From contig NZ_WTYX01000002.1 of the NCBI RefSeq assembly GCF_009827395.1, positions 806,001 through 870,000 of the forward strand: a stretch of DNA of 64,000 nucleotides. The letters are read 5' to 3'. The stretch's first letter is position 1; each line of letters starts with the position of its first letter. A program made the translations under genes and the position numbers. Under the pieces are notes generated by a model. That model had not been told where the DNA came from. It was given only the letters and a program-made list of their open reading frames with translations, and made no database searches. Shown here piece by piece: positions 1 to 7,905 of the stretch. The stretch comes from Pontixanthobacter aquaemixtae. Its GTDB lineage: Bacteria; Pseudomonadota; Alphaproteobacteria; Sphingomonadales; Sphingomonadaceae.

Positions 1-95
1 AGAACCCGGTCGATCGCAGTATATCCGCGATGTTCGTTATAGATGTAAATCGAACCCAGCAGGTCGAGATAGCGATTGCGGAACCAAGTTAGCAT
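1..95 (-). CDS. Hypothetical protein, N-terminal fragment cut by the window edge
   Basis: A minus-strand reading frame opens with ATG at 93-95 and stays open to the window edge, giving a start of MLTWFRNRYLDLLGSIYIYN. A clear ribosome binding site (GGGAGG) lies a few bases upstream on the minus strand. The fragment has about 31 residues with alternating aromatic and hydrophobic residues. I do not recognise the family. It is transcribed in the same direction as the LysR gene to its right. Confidence 0.5.
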   Translation of the reverse strand, partial: MLTWFRNRYLDLLGSIYIYNEHRGYTAIDRV

Positions 96-212
96 GGCAG
101 CCCTCCCGCTCCGCAGAATAGAACAGCTGCCGCAGGATTACCAATTCTTGCGGGGCCCCGCTCGTAGGTTAAAGAATACATGTTTGCGCGCCCCAAGAAT
201 TGCCGTTGCAAA

Positions 213-229
213 AATTGCAAAGTGCAATT
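213..229. promoter_or_regulatory. Perfect 7-bp inverted repeat, possible operator
   Basis: AATTGCA and TGCAATT flank a 3-bp spacer, giving a perfect 17-bp dyad. It lies about 120 bp upstream of the cut-off minus-strand gene and just before the candidate small RNA on the plus strand. It shares the TTGC/GCAA core of the palindrome at 1459-1477 but has a shorter spacer. Protein partner unknown. Confidence 0.35.
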
Positions 230-270
230 CCATTTGTGCGATGGCTTCGCCGGCCGCCCCGAACTACCGC

Positions 271-364
271 GATTGAGTTCCTGGGCACCTCCCAGTTCAG
301 GTGCGTGAACCTCTTCCAACAGGTTAGCTAGCCGGCGCCCCGAAACGGGCGTCGGCACTTTTTT
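271..364 (+). ncRNA. Candidate trans-acting small RNA with C-rich loops and intrinsic terminator
   Basis: No coding frame explains the strong plus-strand terminator here, so a short transcript is inferred. Three hairpins follow one another: CTGGG/CCCAG (281-295) with loop CACCT, AACCT/AGGTT (308-325) with loop CTTCCAAC, and the GC-rich terminator (331-356). Pyrimidine-rich CCTCC/CCTCTTCC segments in accessible positions are typical of alphaproteobacterial small RNAs that bind ribosome binding sites of mRNAs. The 5' end is not known; an alternative pairing CACCT/AGGTG (286-303) is possible. Confidence 0.45.
331..364 (+). terminator. Intrinsic terminator on the plus strand
   Basis: A 10-bp stem (331-340 with 347-356, one wobble pair) with loop CGAAAC is followed by AC and six T residues (359-364). 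It points rightwards, although both flanking genes are on the minus strand, so it must end an otherwise unannotated plus-strand transcript. Confidence 0.75.
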
Positions 365-1274
365 AAGAGGGAACGGCGGTGCTTACCAGCTGGCGGGAGT
401 CCTTGAGCGCTTCCTCCAGCACCCATTCGCGAAACCATCCCAACGCCCTGATGCTGCCAGAGGCGGGCTGTGTATCGAGGCAGTAGCTATAGGGCGTCGG
501 CGCGCTTTCGCCGAAGGGGCGGGTGACTTTCGCGCGGTTGGGATAGAAATTCACCATGTCTTCCAGCACCACAGCAATCCCGAGCCCGTTTTCCGCTGCG
601 GAAACCAGCATCGCGCCATCATCGTAATGCTCAATCCGTTTGATCTGCGGATTGTCGAGACCAATGCCCTGAAGCCAGCTCGGAAGCATTTCGGGCAAGC
701 CGCGATGGAGCAACAACGTATGTTCCTGCAGCACTTTGCGCATACCCAGCCTGATGTCGACAAGGCCGGGCGCAGCGACTGCAAAGGCCCTTTGCGGTCG
801 GAAAGCGTTTCCGCTTTCTGATTGCTGATCCTGATTGGCGAAGTAGATAATCGCATCAAGGCTCAGCCCCAGTTTCGCCTTTGGAGAGCCGGAGGAATCG
901 AGGTGAAGCTCCACATTGGGAAATCGCGAGCGGAAGGCATGCAGGCGCGGCATCAGCCATGCGGTTGCGAATGAAGATGGCACCCCGATATGCAAATGGT
1001 GGTTGTTGGTGTCGGTCACTTCTTCCAGCAGCAGACTGAGCTGGTCGAATACCGGTTCCATCCCGGAGAAAAGCTGCTTTCCAGCCGCGGTGAGTTGGAA
1101 TTCATGGTGGCGCCGCGCGAAGAGCGGTTGCCCGACATAGGCCTCGAGCGCCTGAATGCGGCGGCTGAGAGCGGATACGGACAAATTCAGGTCCTCTGAC
1201 GCAATACGGAGCGTGCCGCCGCGAGCCGTGGCGAGAAACGCTTCGAGAGCGCCTGTCGGTGGCAGCCGCCTCAT
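363..1274 (-). CDS. LysR-family transcriptional regulator
   Basis: About 303 residues, the usual LysR length. The N-terminal winged helix-turn-helix (about residues 5-65) contains LRIASEDLNLSVSALSRRIQ and is followed by the linker helix and a periplasmic-binding-protein-like effector domain. The opening RRLPPTGALEAFLATAR is characteristic of the GcvA-like subgroup. The ATG at 1274 is preferred over an in-frame TTG at 1301 because family members start at this motif. The gene is divergent from the UrcA gene, with a LysR-type dyad (1459-1477) between them. Effector and target are unknown. Confidence 0.88.
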   Translation of the reverse strand: MRRLPPTGALEAFLATARGGTLRIASEDLNLSVSALSRRIQALEAYVGQPLFARRHHEFQLTAAGKQLFSGMEPVFDQLSLLLEEVTDTNNHHLHIGVPSSFATAWLMPRLHAFRSRFPNVELHLDSSGSPKAKLGLSLDAIIYFANQDQQSESGNAFRPQRAFAVAAPGLVDIRLGMRKVLQEHTLLLHRGLPEMLPSWLQGIGLDNPQIKRIEHYDDGAMLVSAAENGLGIAVVLEDMVNFYPNRAKVTRPFGESAPTPYSYCLDTQPASGSIRALGWFREWVLEEALKDSRQLVSTAVPS

Positions 1275-1458
1275 ATCCGAAAACCCTGAAACATCTTGCA
1301 ATCAATCCGTTCTGTTCAAGCCATGCCCCGCCCGATCGGAACCCATGCCACAAGTAATGCTGCAACGCACCATTGAAAGCTTCTCACCCGGGTGATTAAG
1401 AGAAATCGTCAGGCGAGTGGTCTTATTAAATATTTGAAATAACGCTCTATAATCATTC

Positions 1459-1477
1459 CATTGCAAAATACGCAATG
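1459..1477. promoter_or_regulatory. LysR-box-like dyad between lysR-type and urcA-type genes
   Basis: CATTGC and GCAATG form a perfect inverted repeat around a 7-bp AT-rich spacer. This satisfies the T-N11-A dyad rule of LysR binding sites. It lies 78 bp upstream of the UrcA gene and 185 bp upstream of the LysR start, a normal place for a divergently shared operator. Binding by the adjacent regulator is inference. Confidence 0.45.
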
Positions 1478-1554
1478 CGAATTTCCAACGCTGCGATAGC
1501 CGAATGATCCGATTTAGCGATGCTGCACTGCGTCAACATCGAAAGGATTGGCCC

Positions 1555-1875
1555 ATGAAGAAACTCACTCTCGCAATTCTCGCCGCCACATCGCTTGCCG
1601 TCATCGGCGCTCCTGCTGCGGCGCGCGCCGGTCACGCCGTGAAATTCACCTATAAGGAACAGGAACTCAAGACCGAGAAATCGCGCGCTGCGTTGCTTGC
1701 CCGCATGGAAGCGACAACCACCTCCGCATGCTCCGGCGCCAAAGCCAAAGCCTATCTTAGCGCGATGAAGTGCAGGGAAGATCTGGAAAGCCAATATCTG
1801 GCAGCGATCGACCACCCGCAACTTGCCTCCGAATATGAATATAAGATCGTACAGATCGCCGGCAATATTCGCTAA
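1555..1875 (+). CDS. UrcA family protein, secreted
   Basis: 106 residues. An N-terminal signal peptide (MKKLTLAILAATSLAVIGAP, cut near ARA) is followed by the UrcA pattern: a beta strand VKFTYKEQEL, a helix with SRAALLARMEATTTSACSG, and a second Cys in MKCREDLES. Two cysteines are conserved in this small periplasmic family, which is common in Sphingomonadales and has no established function. The start is the ATG at 1555, preceded by AAAGGA; a longer frame upstream has no signal peptide. Regulation by the adjacent LysR protein is possible. Confidence 0.8.
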   Translation: MKKLTLAILAATSLAVIGAPAAARAGHAVKFTYKEQELKTEKSRAALLARMEATTTSACSGAKAKAYLSAMKCREDLESQYLAAIDHPQLASEYEYKIVQIAGNIR

Positions 1876-1945
1876 GAAATCGCAATCCGTGGCGGGGATC
1901 AGGGCAGCTGCTGGCTGTCTTGGTCCCCAATTGTATGTGCCGGCA

Positions 1946-3460
1946 TCACGCCCTCGGTGCTTGCCGCCGATAGCTTAGCGCCTCGGCCACATGGATGCGG
2001 CCCACTCCTTTTGCTCCTGCCAGATCGGCAATCGTCCGCGCCACTCGCAGCATTCTTGTGTAACTGCGCGCTGACAGGCGCATGGCGTCTGCTGCTTGCA
2101 GCAGCAATTTGCGCCCTTCTTCATCGGGTGTGGCGTGGGCTTCCAGTGCATCGCCTTCAAGTTCGGCATTGGTTCTGGCCCCGGTTTCCGCTGCGCGCCC
2201 GGTCTGGATATCGCTGGCCCTTGCCACTCTTGCGGCAACTTCCGCGCTGCCCTCTGCGGGCGGCGGCAAAGCCAGGTCCATCGCGCTGACGGGATCGACT
2301 TCGACATGCAGATCTATCCGGTCGAGCATCGGTCCGCTGACTTTGCTTTGATAATCAGCCGCGCATTTGGGCGCTCGGCTGCACGCCAGGGATGGATCGC
2401 CCAGATGCCCGCAGCGGCACGGATTCATCGCCGCGATTAGCTGTACTCTGGCGGGAAAGCTGACATGCGCATTGGCGCGCGCAACATCGACTTTGCCAGT
2501 TTCCAACGGTTGCCGCAAAGAATCGAGCACGGCACGCTGGAATTCGGGCAGTTCGTCGAGGAAAAGCACACCCAGATGGGCGAGGCTGACTTCACCCGGT
2601 TTCACTTTCAATCCGCCGCCGGTCAGCGCGGCCATGCTTGCTGAATGGTGCGGTGCGCGAAACGGGCGCGCGCGGCTGATCCGCCCGCTTTCGAGCGTAC
2701 CCGCAATGGACTGCACCATAGAGACTTCCAACGCTTCTGATGGCGTCAAGGCGGGCAAAATCCCGGGAAGGCAGGATGCGAGCAGACTTTTGCCCGCCCC
2801 TGGTGGGCCGTTCATCAGTAGATTGTGCCCGCCTGCCGCCGCGATTTCCAATGCCCGCTTGGCGGTTTCCTGCCCTTTGACCTGTTTCAGATCGGGGCCG
2901 TGATCGGGCTCTTCCACTTCGCCCTTTGGTGGCTCGGGCAGTTGAGATGTGCCTTTGAGATGGTTGAGCAAGCTAACCAGATCGGGCGCCGCGCACACGG
3001 GAATTCCACTGGCCCAGCGTGCCTCAGCCCCTTGCGAGGCCGGGCACATCAGGCCCGCCTCCTGCTCGCTCGCGTGAAGCGCGGCCAGCAGAACGCCGGG
3101 CGAGGCCACCACGCGCCCGTCGAGCGCCAATTCCCCCACGGCAATCCAGTCCCCCAATTGCTCCGCATCGGTCACTCCCATCACCGCAAGCAAGGCCAGC
3201 GCAATGGGCAAGTCATAATGCGACCCCTCTTTGGGGAGATCGGCGGGAGAAAGATTGATTGTGATCCGCTTGGGCGGCAGCGCCAGGCCCATGGACGACA
3301 GCGCAGCGCGCACACGCTCTTTGCTTTCGGCTACCGCCTTGTCTGCCAAACCGACCACATTGAATTTGGGAAGCCCCGGGGCAAGCGAGCATTGCACTTC
3401 GACTGCGCGTGCCTCCAGCCCGAGATAAGCAACCGTCCTGACCAATGCGACCACGCGCAT
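1946..3460 (-). CDS. comM: YifB/ComM-family Mg-chelatase-like AAA+ ATPase
   Basis: About 504 residues, full length for the family. The N-terminal Lon-protease-like domain (about 1-170) carries LPKFNVVGLADKAVAESKER. The AAA+ core has Walker A GPPGAGKS near residue 220 and Walker B LFLDELPEF, and the C-terminal Mg-chelatase domain contains RSYTRMLRVARTIADL. Homologues (ComM) are hexameric helicases promoting branch migration during integration of transforming DNA. Both GTG (3463) and ATG (3460) are possible starts; the G-run upstream is better spaced for ATG. The gene is monocistronic and divergent from the beta-propeller gene. Confidence 0.93.
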   Translation of the reverse strand: MRVVALVRTVAYLGLEARAVEVQCSLAPGLPKFNVVGLADKAVAESKERVRAALSSMGLALPPKRITINLSPADLPKEGSHYDLPIALALLAVMGVTDAEQLGDWIAVGELALDGRVVASPGVLLAALHASEQEAGLMCPASQGAEARWASGIPVCAAPDLVSLLNHLKGTSQLPEPPKGEVEEPDHGPDLKQVKGQETAKRALEIAAAGGHNLLMNGPPGAGKSLLASCLPGILPALTPSEALEVSMVQSIAGTLESGRISRARPFRAPHHSASMAALTGGGLKVKPGEVSLAHLGVLFLDELPEFQRAVLDSLRQPLETGKVDVARANAHVSFPARVQLIAAMNPCRCGHLGDPSLACSRAPKCAADYQSKVSGPMLDRIDLHVEVDPVSAMDLALPPPAEGSAEVAARVARASDIQTGRAAETGARTNAELEGDALEAHATPDEEGRKLLLQAADAMRLSARSYTRMLRVARTIADLAGAKGVGRIHVAEALSYRRQAPRA

Positions 3461-3607
3461 CACCCCCCATTAGACTGGTCCTCACCACCTGCAGATGTGG
3501 CGGGTATTCGGCGCGATGTCGAGAGTGCTGTCGAATGCGGCCCTATCGAGTCCTAGCCATGGAGAAGGCTTCCGATTAGACAGAACCGCAAGGGGAGGCT
3601 GTGCGGA

Positions 3608-5914
3608 ATGTTCAAAAAGACCGCAATTGTTGCTTTGGTGTTGGCGCTGATTGTCGGCGTTTGGGCGGCCAACGATTTGCGCACCGACCCCAAATTCCGA
3701 GGCTCGCTGGCGGACCATGTGGCGGATATAGAGCCGCAGCCTGGAACCGCCGGAATGATCGCAATGATCGCCGAAGTTGATGATCATCGCGGCGGTTCGG
3801 TGATTGGCGGCTGGTATGCGGAACTCGTCCGGTGGCTGAACGGAAACCGCGCCATTGAAAACGAAGCGGATGCGCGCAGGGCACTCAAAATCGCGCTTCG
3901 CCATTTGATGCATGGCGACACACAAGATGCGCTCGATGGGCTTCACGCAATCGAAGGTCAGGCGCAGAGTGGCGCGCTCCCGACCGAAGTTCAGGCCGAG
4001 ATCGAGCAGTGGATTGCGCTCTCTTACCTGCGGCTTGGCGAACAGCAGAATTGCTTTTTCAATCCGCATGCCTCCGCCTGTATCATCCCGCTCGACACGC
4101 AAGCGATCCACCAGCTGCGCGAGGGGTCTACGAAAGCGATCGCATATTATGAAGACAAAGTGCTTGCTCGCGACCCTGAGGACTACAACGCCAAGTGGTT
4201 GCTCAATATTGCCTATATGACGCTGGGCGAATATCCCGAGGGCGTCCCGCAGGAGCATTTGATTGGCATGCCCGGCCTGATCGAAGCCTACGAAGGACCG
4301 GCTTTCGCCAATGTCGCGGACTTTGCGGGGGTTGATGACATGAACCTGTCGGGCGCGGCGGTGGTCGATGATTTCGACAATGACGGGCTGCTCGATCTGT
4401 TCACGACCGAATGGCAGAAAGACGGCCTGATCCATTTCTATCTGCGTGACGAAGACGGCACGTTTCGGGAAGCAACCGAGGAGGCCGGGCTTGCGGGCTT
4501 GCGGGGCGGCCTCAATGCCATCCATGCCGATTTCGACAATGACGGCCACACCGATATCTATCTGATGCGCGGCGCGTGGGGCGGTCCGTTTGGATTGGTC
4601 CCGAATTCGTTGCTGCGTAACAAGGGCGATGGCACTTTTGAAGATGTGACGGTTGATGCCGGATTGCTCGAGTTTGAGCCAACGATCACTTCTGCCTTTG
4701 CCGATCTCGACAATGATGGCTGGCTGGATCTGATTGTGGCCAATGAGAAGCAGGGCCAATTGCGCCCTGACGGCGTCATTGGCATTTTCATGAATAACCA
4801 GAAGGGCGGGTTCGCGCCGTTGCCCGAAGAGCGCGGCATCAGCATCGCTTGCAATCCCAAAGGCGTGGCGATTGGCGATTTTGACGCGGACAATGCGCAG
4901 GACATTTATATATCCTGCCAGAAACGCTCCAACTTGCTGATGCGCAATCTCGCAGCGGACAATGGAGGAATGGTCGCATTCGAAGACGTGACCGAGGCCG
5001 CAGGTGTCGGCCTGCCCGAATACAGCTTCTCGACCTGGTTCTTCGATTACGACAATGACGGGCGGCAGGATCTGTTCGTGGCGAGCTATGACTTTGCCGA
5101 CAATGCCGGGTCTGCAGGCGCGATGGGGCGCAGCTATGCCGGGTTGGAGGGCAGCGACAGACGGCCGGCGCTCTTCCGCAATTTGGGGGGTGGTCGTTTC
5201 GAAGACGTTACCGGTCAGATGGGATTGAATTCTGCCAGCTACACCATGGGGGCGAGCTTCGGCGATTTCGACAATGATGGCTGGCTCGACATGTATTGGG
5301 GCACTGGCGCGCCGCCCTATGATGCGGTCTATCCCAATACCGCATTACTCAATCGCGGGGGGAAGAGCTTTCTCGATATCACTGCATCATCGGGTCTTGG
5401 CCATATCCAGAAGGGGCATGGCATTGCCTTTGCCGATTTTGACATGGATGGCGACGAAGACATTTTCGCGCAGATGGGTGGTGCGCAACCCGGCGATACG
5501 TTCCAGAATGCATTGTTTGAAAACCTTGGCGAAGATCGCAGCGCAGGCAATACATGGATCAAACTGCGGCTTGAGGGGAAGCGCAGCAATCGCAGCGCAA
5601 TCGGCGCGCGCATCCGTGTCGACGTAACTGAGGAAGATGGATCGGAGCGTTCACTCTATCGTGTGGTCAATACCGGCGGGAGCTTTGGCAGCAATCCGCT
5701 GCTGCGGCATATCGGCCTCGGCTCCGCGGAATCGATCAAAAGAATTGTGATCGAATGGCCTGCTTCTGGAATCACCCAGCCGATGACCGGGTTTGAACCC
5801 AATTCGGCCTATCATATTGTTGAAGGGCGGACCCCGTTCGCCCGCCTTCCGGTAACCACCAAGAAGTTCACGCGGGCATCGAACCGCCGGGAGCACGATC
5901 ACGCCGCTATGTGA
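3608..5914 (+). CDS. CRTAC1-type protein with FG-GAP/VCBS repeats and ASPIC/UnbV domain
   Basis: 768 residues. A single N-terminal membrane segment (about 5-21) acts as signal peptide or anchor, followed by a helical region (60-240). Seven calcium-binding FG-GAP motifs of type DFDNDGxxD lie near residues 253, 306, 364, 422, 478, 551 and 608, predicting a beta-propeller. The C-terminal ASPIC/UnbV domain (about 645-745) shows RSNRSAIGARIRV and HIGLGSAESIKRIVIEWP. Such proteins are exported and probably bind calcium and carbohydrate or protein ligands; the specific role is unknown. ATG at 3608 follows AAGGGGAGG. Confidence 0.88.
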   Translation: MFKKTAIVALVLALIVGVWAANDLRTDPKFRGSLADHVADIEPQPGTAGMIAMIAEVDDHRGGSVIGGWYAELVRWLNGNRAIENEADARRALKIALRHLMHGDTQDALDGLHAIEGQAQSGALPTEVQAEIEQWIALSYLRLGEQQNCFFNPHASACIIPLDTQAIHQLREGSTKAIAYYEDKVLARDPEDYNAKWLLNIAYMTLGEYPEGVPQEHLIGMPGLIEAYEGPAFANVADFAGVDDMNLSGAAVVDDFDNDGLLDLFTTEWQKDGLIHFYLRDEDGTFREATEEAGLAGLRGGLNAIHADFDNDGHTDIYLMRGAWGGPFGLVPNSLLRNKGDGTFEDVTVDAGLLEFEPTITSAFADLDNDGWLDLIVANEKQGQLRPDGVIGIFMNNQKGGFAPLPEERGISIACNPKGVAIGDFDADNAQDIYISCQKRSNLLMRNLAADNGGMVAFEDVTEAAGVGLPEYSFSTWFFDYDNDGRQDLFVASYDFADNAGSAGAMGRSYAGLEGSDRRPALFRNLGGGRFEDVTGQMGLNSASYTMGASFGDFDNDGWLDMYWGTGAPPYDAVYPNTALLNRGGKSFLDITASSGLGHIQKGHGIAFADFDMDGDEDIFAQMGGAQPGDTFQNALFENLGEDRSAGNTWIKLRLEGKRSNRSAIGARIRVDVTEEDGSERSLYRVVNTGGSFGSNPLLRHIGLGSAESIKRIVIEWPASGITQPMTGFEPNSAYHIVEGRTPFARLPVTTKKFTRASNRREHDHAAM

Positions 5915-6037
5915 GGCCAACCTGCAGGTGGGCCAGTCCGCAGATGTGCCAAACCGCGAGGAGGCGCGCGTTTGGTAACCTGAATTAAACTCTATCGCTT
6001 CGCACTTATCGAAGAAACTGTCTTGCATAGAGACACT

Positions 6038-6859
6038 ATGCGAAGCGTCGTAAAAACCTTTATCCTGTTTCTCAGCCTGATTGCAGCGCCTGCCTCTGCG
6101 CAGCTGCTTTCGGTCGAGACCTATGTTGAGGAATGGAACGAAGCCCAGCAGAAATGGGTGCGGGTGGAAGACGGCGCCGATCGTCTTGCCTCCGGTGCCC
6201 TTTCCGCTCCCGCACACTCCGCGCCAGAGAGCGCAGCCATTGCCAGCTACGGCCCGTTTCGCGTGATCGATGATGCGCATGCGGAACTGGTCGGCGTGAC
6301 TGACCGTTCCTCGCCAACCGATTTTGCAGCGATGTTGCGCGATTTTCCCGGTTTGAAAACTCTCAAACTTGTCGAGGCACCGGGCACCGATGATGACCGC
6401 GCCAATATGAAAGTCGGCCGGATGCTGCGCGCTGCGGGCATAGATACGCATGTGCCCAATGGCGGTTCGGTCCGCTCGGGCGCTGTCGAACTGTTTCTGG
6501 CCGGTGCGAATCGCCGCATCGATGACGGCGCTGAGTTTGCAGTCCATTCCTGGATCGACGGACAGGGCCGGCAGCCAAGCGACTTTGCGATGACTGCTGC
6601 TCCTAACCTGATGTATCTGAACTACTACCAAGAGATGGGCATGACGTCTGCCGAAGCGACCGCATTCTATGCCATGACCAACTCGGTTGATTTTGCGGAT
6701 GCCAAGTGGCTGACCGCGCAGGATATGCGCGAGTGGCTGGGGCAGAAGGATCCGGCTTCAGCTGCTGTCCAGGCTGAGGTCACCACGATTGCAACCCAGG
6801 GCGAAAAACGCGCCGAACCGCGCATTGCCTATCTTGACTTGAGCGCATTGCTCCCGTAA
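6038..6859 (+). CDS. Secreted ClpP/crotonase-fold protein (COG3904-like)
   Basis: 273 residues with a signal peptide ([20 protein letters not shown], cut after AQ). The segments [36 protein letters not shown] and FAVHSW match COG3904 periplasmic proteins, whose fold resembles the ClpP protease. The Ser in RSGAVELF and the His in AVHSW occupy the places of the ClpP nucleophile and base. Protease activity is inference only. An in-frame ATG at 6023 would lengthen the signal peptide by five residues. A terminator follows directly (6879-6905). Confidence 0.72.
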   Translation: MRSVVKTFILFLSLIAAPASAQLLSVETYVEEWNEAQQKWVRVEDGADRLASGALSAPAHSAPESAAIASYGPFRVIDDAHAELVGVTDRSSPTDFAAMLRDFPGLKTLKLVEAPGTDDDRANMKVGRMLRAAGIDTHVPNGGSVRSGAVELFLAGANRRIDDGAEFAVHSWIDGQGRQPSDFAMTAAPNLMYLNYYQEMGMTSAEATAFYAMTNSVDFADAKWLTAQDMREWLGQKDPASAAVQAEVTTIATQGEKRAEPRIAYLDLSALLP

Positions 6860-6878
6860 CTGGCCGCTCCATACAGGA

Positions 6879-6905
6879 GGCCGCCTCTTTTGGTGGCCCT
6901 TTTTT
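6879..6905 (+). terminator. Intrinsic terminator between the COG3904-like gene and rpmH
   Basis: GGCCGCC (6879-6885) pairs with GGTGGCC (6892-6898), with one wobble pair and a TCTTTT loop, and six T residues follow at 6900-6905. It ends only 19 bases before the rpmH start codon. It therefore either separates the two transcripts or works as an attenuator in an rpmH leader. Confidence 0.75.
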
Positions 6906-6924
6906 ATTGATACCCGAGGTAATT

Positions 6925-7059
6925 ATGAAGCGTACTTTCCAGCCAAGCAATCTCGTGCGTGCACGCCGTCACGGCTTCTTCGCACGTAAGAAGACTGTAG
7001 GTGGCCGCAAAGTTCTTCGCGCGCGCCGCGCACGTGGCCGCAAGAAGCTCAGCGCCTAA
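6925..7059 (+). CDS. rpmH: 50S ribosomal protein L34
   Basis: 44 residues. It begins [20 protein letters not shown] and ends GRKKLSA, the signature of bacterial L34, a highly basic protein of the large ribosomal subunit. The ribosome binding site GAGG lies 7 bases upstream. In most bacteria rpmH directly precedes rnpA. Here rnpA is 13 kb away on the other strand, and rpsT follows instead, which points to a rearrangement. Confidence 0.97.
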   Translation: MKRTFQPSNLVRARRHGFFARKKTVGGRKVLRARRARGRKKLSA

Positions 7060-7071
7060 TTCCAGAATCGA

Positions 7072-7100
7072 TTGACGATTCGCGCCTCTCTCGCTAATTC
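7072..7100 (+). promoter_or_regulatory. Sigma-70-type promoter candidate for rpsT
   Basis: TTGACG (7072-7077) is followed after exactly 17 bp by TAATTC (7095-7100), about 87 bp upstream of the rpsT start codon. It lies in the rpmH-rpsT gap, which is also the proposed left breakpoint of an inversion. Confidence 0.45.
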
Positions 7101-7187
7101 GCGCGGCTTCTGGCAGACATCTGCCGTTTCCGAACGAACCAATTGAAGAACTCTGGCCGCAGGAAAGCGGTCTGACAAAGGATTAAC

Positions 7188-7448
7188 ATGGCTAATACAC
7201 GGCAAGCCCGCAAGCGTATCCGCCGCAACAACCGCCGCGCTGAAATCAATGGCGCGCGCATGACCCGCATTCGCGGCTTCGTGAAGAAGGTCGAAGCTGC
7301 TGTTGAAGGCGGCGACAAGAAAGTTGCAGCCGAAGCTCTTAGAGCAGCACAGCCAGAACTCGCACGCGGCGTTGCGCGCGGCGTTCTGCACAAGAATACC
7401 GCTTCGCGGAAATTGTCGCGCCTCTCCAAACGAGTTGCTGCGCTCTGA
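7188..7448 (+). CDS. rpsT: 30S ribosomal protein S20
   Basis: 86 residues, basic, starting [19 protein letters not shown], with [15 protein letters not shown]-like ending ([15 protein letters not shown]). This is the S20 family, which binds 16S rRNA early in assembly of the small subunit. The ATG at 7188 follows AAAGGA. It is followed by a strong terminator (7502-7530) and then dnaA. The rpsT-dnaA neighbourhood is typical of alphaproteobacteria, but there mutM normally lies next to rpsT. Confidence 0.97.
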   Translation: MANTRQARKRIRRNNRRAEINGARMTRIRGFVKKVEAAVEGGDKKVAAEALRAAQPELARGVARGVLHKNTASRKLSRLSKRVAAL

Positions 7449-7501
7449 TTCGTTTTTCGGCGGAGCGATTCGCTCCGGCTTGAAGATCAAAAACAGCTAA
7501 G

Positions 7502-7530
7502 GGCCGGTGCCGATGGTGCCGGCCTTTTTT
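7502..7530 (+). terminator. rpsT intrinsic terminator
   Basis: A 10-bp stem (7502-7511 with 7515-7524, two wobble pairs) with a GAT loop is followed by six T residues, 54 bases after the rpsT stop codon. Confidence 0.85.
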
Positions 7531-7787
7531 GTTGCAGCGCAGCGATTGCCCCGAATCCTCAACGTGGATTTCAGAAACCCTAGGATAGTCCACGATTCGC
7601 AAATGTTGCTTTGCAAAAATGTAAGAGAAACAGGCTGTTGAACGGACGCCTGCGGCATGCAGCGAGTCAACCATTTTATTTCAGATTTTTTACAGTTTTC
7701 CCCCTTGCTTCAAGCACCGACAAGTCCATAAATGGCTGCGTGCTCGGGGCTGGACAGCCTGGGCTTTTAGAAATTTGTGTTTGGGGG

Positions 7788-7887
7788 ATGTCCCGGAAAC
7801 TCGCTTCCGGGAGATGGCAGTGCTGTGCCTGATCTGAACCTGAAATTTGGGGCAGGAACAACCGGTTTGTGGGCCGGTTCATTTTTT
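7788..7887 (+). promoter_or_regulatory. Structured dnaA leader: short ORF, hairpin and terminator-like hairpin
   Basis: A perfect 8-bp hairpin TCCCGGAA/TTCCGGGA (7791-7812) is followed by a terminator-like hairpin AACCGG/CCGGTT (7860-7879) with C, A and six T residues to 7887. This ends 18 bases before the dnaA start. A 14-codon frame (7788-7832, peptide MSRKLASGRWQCCA) with a G-rich site in front overlaps the first hairpin. Together they resemble an attenuation leader. Whether it is transcribed or translated cannot be seen. Confidence 0.4.
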
Positions 7888-7905
7888 GGGGTTTGGACGA
7901 GTCAG

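Noticed and set aside
1275-1301. TTG start extending the LysR protein by nine residues
   Set aside because: GcvA-like regulators begin at the RRLPP motif, matching ATG 1274.
3482-4759. 425-residue minus-strand frame over the CRTAC1 gene
   Set aside because: Antisense to seven clear FG-GAP motifs; no recognisable domain.
7449-7776. Chromosomal origin between rpsT and dnaA
   Set aside because: I found no cluster of TTATCCACA-like DnaA boxes; only GANTC sites and a CGTGGA/TCCACG dyad.
7777-7905. GTG start for dnaA at 7777
   Set aside because: It adds 43 unconserved residues and would translate the leader hairpins; ATG 7906 fits the family.
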